Shown: in pieces, positions 7,116 through 8,718 of the stretch | How the letters are laid out: each line of letters begins with the position of its first letter | Numbering within the stretch: position 1 is the stretch's first letter | Assembly: GCA_937898205.1 (NCBI GenBank) | Contig: CALEJC010000198.1 | Span: 1-8,718, forward strand | Source of the DNA: an uncultured Bacteroidales bacterium | GTDB taxonomy: Bacteria > Bacteroidota > Bacteroidia > Bacteroidales > UBA932 | Length of the DNA stretch: 8,718 nt | Direction of reading: 5' to 3' | Program-made: the position numbers and the translations under genes | The notes under the pieces: model-generated | The model's database searches: none | What the model saw: only the letters and a program-made list of their open reading frames with translations | What the model was told of the DNA's origin: nothing

Positions 7116-7395
7116 AATCCGCGCAATGAAGTTCGACGCCGGTGAGAAGCTCATCGCATTCGTCGAGAAAAAGGTCTCACGTCTATCTAAGTTCTGTGAG
7201 GAACAGGCACAGGAAGTAGAAGTTATCCTTGAAGATACAAAGGATGGCAAGAAGACTAAGATTCAGATTCACATCCCTGGCAATGACCTCATCGTTGAAA
7301 AAGTGGCAGACACTTTTGAAAACTCAGTCACAGAATGTGTTGATGTGATGAAAGAAAAGATTACTAGAGTAAAAGAAAAGAAGATGGATATGTAA
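7105..7395 (+). CDS. hpf: Ribosome hibernation promoting factor, short HPF/RaiA family
   Basis: This is a 96-residue protein that binds the small ribosomal subunit at the decoding region and promotes inactive dimers or protects idle ribosomes in stationary phase. The start MEIKIRAMKFDAGEKLIAFV matches the family N-terminus; frames upstream of it (7060, 7093) are out of family. The family's beta-alpha-beta-beta-beta-alpha pattern can be followed: KKVSRLSKF helix, VEVILEDTKDGKKTKIQIHI strands, and the C-terminal helix with ENSVTECVDVMKEKI. No C-terminal dimerisation extension is present, so it is the short type. It has one of the few good Shine-Dalgarno sequences in the window, GGAGG at 7095-7099, located inside the 3' end of xer, with the two genes overlapping by 11 bp. 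It is the last gene before the terminator. Confidence 0.93.
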   Translation: MEIKIRAMKFDAGEKLIAFVEKKVSRLSKFCEEQAQEVEVILEDTKDGKKTKIQIHIPGNDLIVEKVADTFENSVTECVDVMKEKITRVKEKKMDM

Positions 7396-7397
7396 CA

Positions 7398-7430
7398 GAA
7401 AGGCCAGCAGTGATGCTGGCCTTTCTTCTT
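7398..7430 (+). terminator. Terminator between convergent hpf and holA
   Basis: A perfect 12-bp stem, GAAAGGCCAGCA (7398-7409) and TGCTGGCCTTTC (7414-7425), encloses a GTGA loop, followed by TTCTTTT. It begins 3 nt after the hpf stop and ends just before the holA stop codon (7431-7433 on the minus strand). The U-rich tail favours the plus strand. On the minus strand the tail is weaker (TTTCTGTT), so it may serve both genes but less efficiently for holA. Confidence 0.88.
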
Positions 7431-8474
7431 TTATAGATTGAGTAGTTTAACGACAAGTTCTTTGAGCAGCGAGCTGTCCGAGGTGCCTGCGCCGTCACCA
7501 CCTTTGCTGAGGTAGTCATATTCGCAGAGCAGCGACATTGCCTGCATGGCTTTTGGTAGGGGGTAATTGCGCACTGCCGTGTCATATTCGCGATAGAAAT
7601 AAGGGTTCACTCCCGCAAGCGCCCTGGCTTTGTCTTCTGCTGAGATGCTGCCGCCTCGGCTCACGAGTGCAGCATATTTGAGGATGCGGCTGAAGTGTGT
7701 ATACAGCGCGCTGACGGTCATCGCAAGGCTAAATTTGGCTGCATTGCCCATCATTGTCGCGATCTTCAGAGCCTTCGCTGAGTTTTTAAATGACAGTTCT
7801 TTGGTGAGTTCAAACACGCTGTAGCTTCGCGAGATGCCGACATTTTTCTCAATATCTTCTTCCTTGATATCTCTGCATCCTTCCGGTAGGTTCTTGAGCA
7901 GCTTGTCTGTCTCTACTGCGATGGTGCTTAGGTTGGTTCCGGTCGCTTCTGCCAGAAGCTGTGCTGCTCCGGGCGTGATGCGAAGTGAGCGTGAATTATA
8001 ATATGAGATGATCCAGTCGGCAATCGCGTAGTCTCTGATGAGAGGGGAGTCCACGATTACTCCCTTCTTCTGTATCTCTTTATATAGTGCTTTGCGCTTG
8101 TCGAGGCTGGCTCCTCTGAGGAGAAGGACCAGTACTGTGCTGTCAAGCGGTTCTTTTACATATGCGACTAGCGACTCGATATCTGAGAGTCTTTGTGCCT
8201 CCTTGACCACTACCAGCTGCCTGTCTGACATCATCGGAAATCTTCTGGCGGTCGAAACCAGCTCTTCTACCGTGATATCGCCTCCGTGGCAGATGGTCTC
8301 ATTGAAATCCTTGTCATACTCATCGATACAGTGTGCGATGATCTCCGAGCAGACCATCTCCGGATAAAAAGGCTCATCACCCATCAGAAGATAGATGCCC
8401 CAGAACTTGCCTGCACGCAGATCTGAGATGATCTGCCTGCATTGAGAGTCAATATTTATACTTGACTTTGCCAT
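7431..8474 (-). CDS. holA: DNA polymerase III, delta subunit
   Basis: This is a 347-residue clamp-loader subunit that opens the beta clamp and passes it to primed DNA. The N-terminal AAA+-like domain (delta lacks ATPase activity) begins with GKFWGIYLLMGDEPFYPE, the family hallmark. It continues with RRFPMMSDRQLVVVKEAQRL, with the beta-interacting region early in this domain, and VLVLLLRGASLDKRKALYK. Domain II contains IADWIISYYNSRSLRI and LLAEATGTNLSTIAVETDKL. Domain III, the collar, ends with EYDYLSKG and SLLKELVVKLL. The chosen start is ATG at 8474 (MAKSSINID). The frame extends upstream for 28 more codons, but these cross the divergent promoter and have intergenic composition. In Bacteroidota, holA is often found divergent from an HSDR_N gene; here that type of gene is about 2.6 kb away on the far side of cca-xer-hpf. 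Confidence 0.93.
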   Translation of the reverse strand: MAKSSINIDSQCRQIISDLRAGKFWGIYLLMGDEPFYPEMVCSEIIAHCIDEYDKDFNETICHGGDITVEELVSTARRFPMMSDRQLVVVKEAQRLSDIESLVAYVKEPLDSTVLVLLLRGASLDKRKALYKEIQKKGVIVDSPLIRDYAIADWIISYYNSRSLRITPGAAQLLAEATGTNLSTIAVETDKLLKNLPEGCRDIKEEDIEKNVGISRSYSVFELTKELSFKNSAKALKIATMMGNAAKFSLAMTVSALYTHFSRILKYAALVSRGGSISAEDKARALAGVNPYFYREYDTAVRNYPLPKAMQAMSLLCEYDYLSKGGDGAGTSDSSLLKELVVKLLNL

Positions 8475-8541
8475 AATGCAAAAATAACTTAAAATTGTGT
8501 ATATTTGTGAGAGTACATAAAAAATAACCAATAATTCCATT
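8475..8541. promoter_or_regulatory. Divergent promoter region between holA and the downstream secreted-protein gene
   Basis: This 67-bp AT-rich gap holds two matches to the Bacteroidota -7 element TAnnTTTG. On the plus strand TATATTTG at 8500-8507 sits about 34 nt before the ATG at 8542. On the minus strand TATTTTTG (8486-8479) ends only four bases before the holA ATG, so initiation there would give a nearly leaderless holA mRNA. No convincing -33 TTTG is seen for either direction. AT-rich DNA gives chance matches, so the minus-strand box is the weaker call. Confidence 0.5.
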
Positions 8542-8718
8542 ATGTTTAAACGTATCATTTCTATCGCATCGGCGTTGCTCGTTTCCGTAGCAGCCCTGAA
8601 TGCTCAAGACGCCATCGTCCGTATCCATGATATCGGCACAGGCATCAATGGATTTGTCCATCAGCACCGACAGGCAGTACACCTTGGTCATCATATCCAG
8701 AGCGACCTTGCGGTCATC
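8542..8718 (+). CDS. 5' fragment of a secreted protein of unknown function
   Basis: From ATG 8542 the frame is open for 59 codons to the window end. The N-terminus is a canonical signal peptide: basic MFKR, a hydrophobic core IISIASALLVSVAAL, then NAQ, with probable signal peptidase I cleavage after A in LNA-Q. No lipobox cysteine is present, so it is not an obvious lipoprotein. The visible mature part is not recognisable and is rich in histidine (eight His in about 36 residues), which is odd. It is divergent from holA and preceded by a TATATTTG box. The opposite strand from about 8600 to the window end also reads as plausible protein, so the visible mature region is uncertain; a frameshift or an opposite-strand gene cannot be ruled out. 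Confidence 0.6.
   Translation, partial: MFKRIISIASALLVSVAALNAQDAIVRIHDIGTGINGFVHQHRQAVHLGHHIQSDLAVI

Noticed and set aside
8475..8558. N-terminal extension of holA (28 extra codons)
   Set aside because: The added residues come from AT-rich promoter DNA, overlap the divergent gene start, and are not typical of the family; MAKSSINID at 8474 fits better.

Overview
The window looks like a chromosomal segment of a Bacteroidota (Bacteroidales) genome. The evidence is: TAnnTTTG-type -7 promoter elements ahead of araA and the last gene, AT-rich leaders with almost no Shine-Dalgarno sequences, an adjacent tyrosine recombinase and short-form HPF, a standalone HSDR_N-type nuclease-like gene, and a HolA of the Bacteroidota type. 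I cannot assign a genus.

Layout from left to right. (1) At 1-251 is the 3' end of an AT-rich gene resembling the third domain of the DNA polymerase sliding clamp (DnaN) but with an unexpected C-terminus. It is closed by a strong hairpin terminator at 281-315. (2) At 397-1143 is a two-helix membrane-anchored DUF218/SanA/YdcF-like protein. (3) At 1267-7395 is a run of six same-strand genes with junctions of 3 nt gap to 13 nt overlap: L-arabinose isomerase (araA), an FGGY sugar kinase (probable L-ribulokinase), a small HSDR_N/PD-(D/E)XK protein, CCA-adding enzyme, XerC/D-like recombinase and ribosome hibernation factor HPF. One clear promoter (1207-1214) stands before the run and one terminator (7398-7430) after it. 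(4) On the minus strand, holA (DNA polymerase III delta) converges on that terminator. (5) At 8542 a divergent gene begins with a signal peptide and runs off the window.

The first two enzymes form the entry steps of L-arabinose catabolism: L-arabinose to L-ribulose to L-ribulose-5-phosphate. The 4-epimerase (araD) is not in the window. The next four genes are housekeeping or information-processing functions. The arrangement suggests sugar-catabolic and tRNA/ribosome/chromosome-maintenance genes may share a transcript, though internal promoters cannot be excluded.

The most unusual signals are an abrupt codon-usage switch inside araA (about 2160-2230) located in its most conserved active-site segment, and the clamp-like fragment with an aberrant tail at the left edge. 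Nothing recognisable as CRISPR, IS element, tRNA, rRNA or dispersed repeat was seen. No gene-free stretch exceeds 150 bp.
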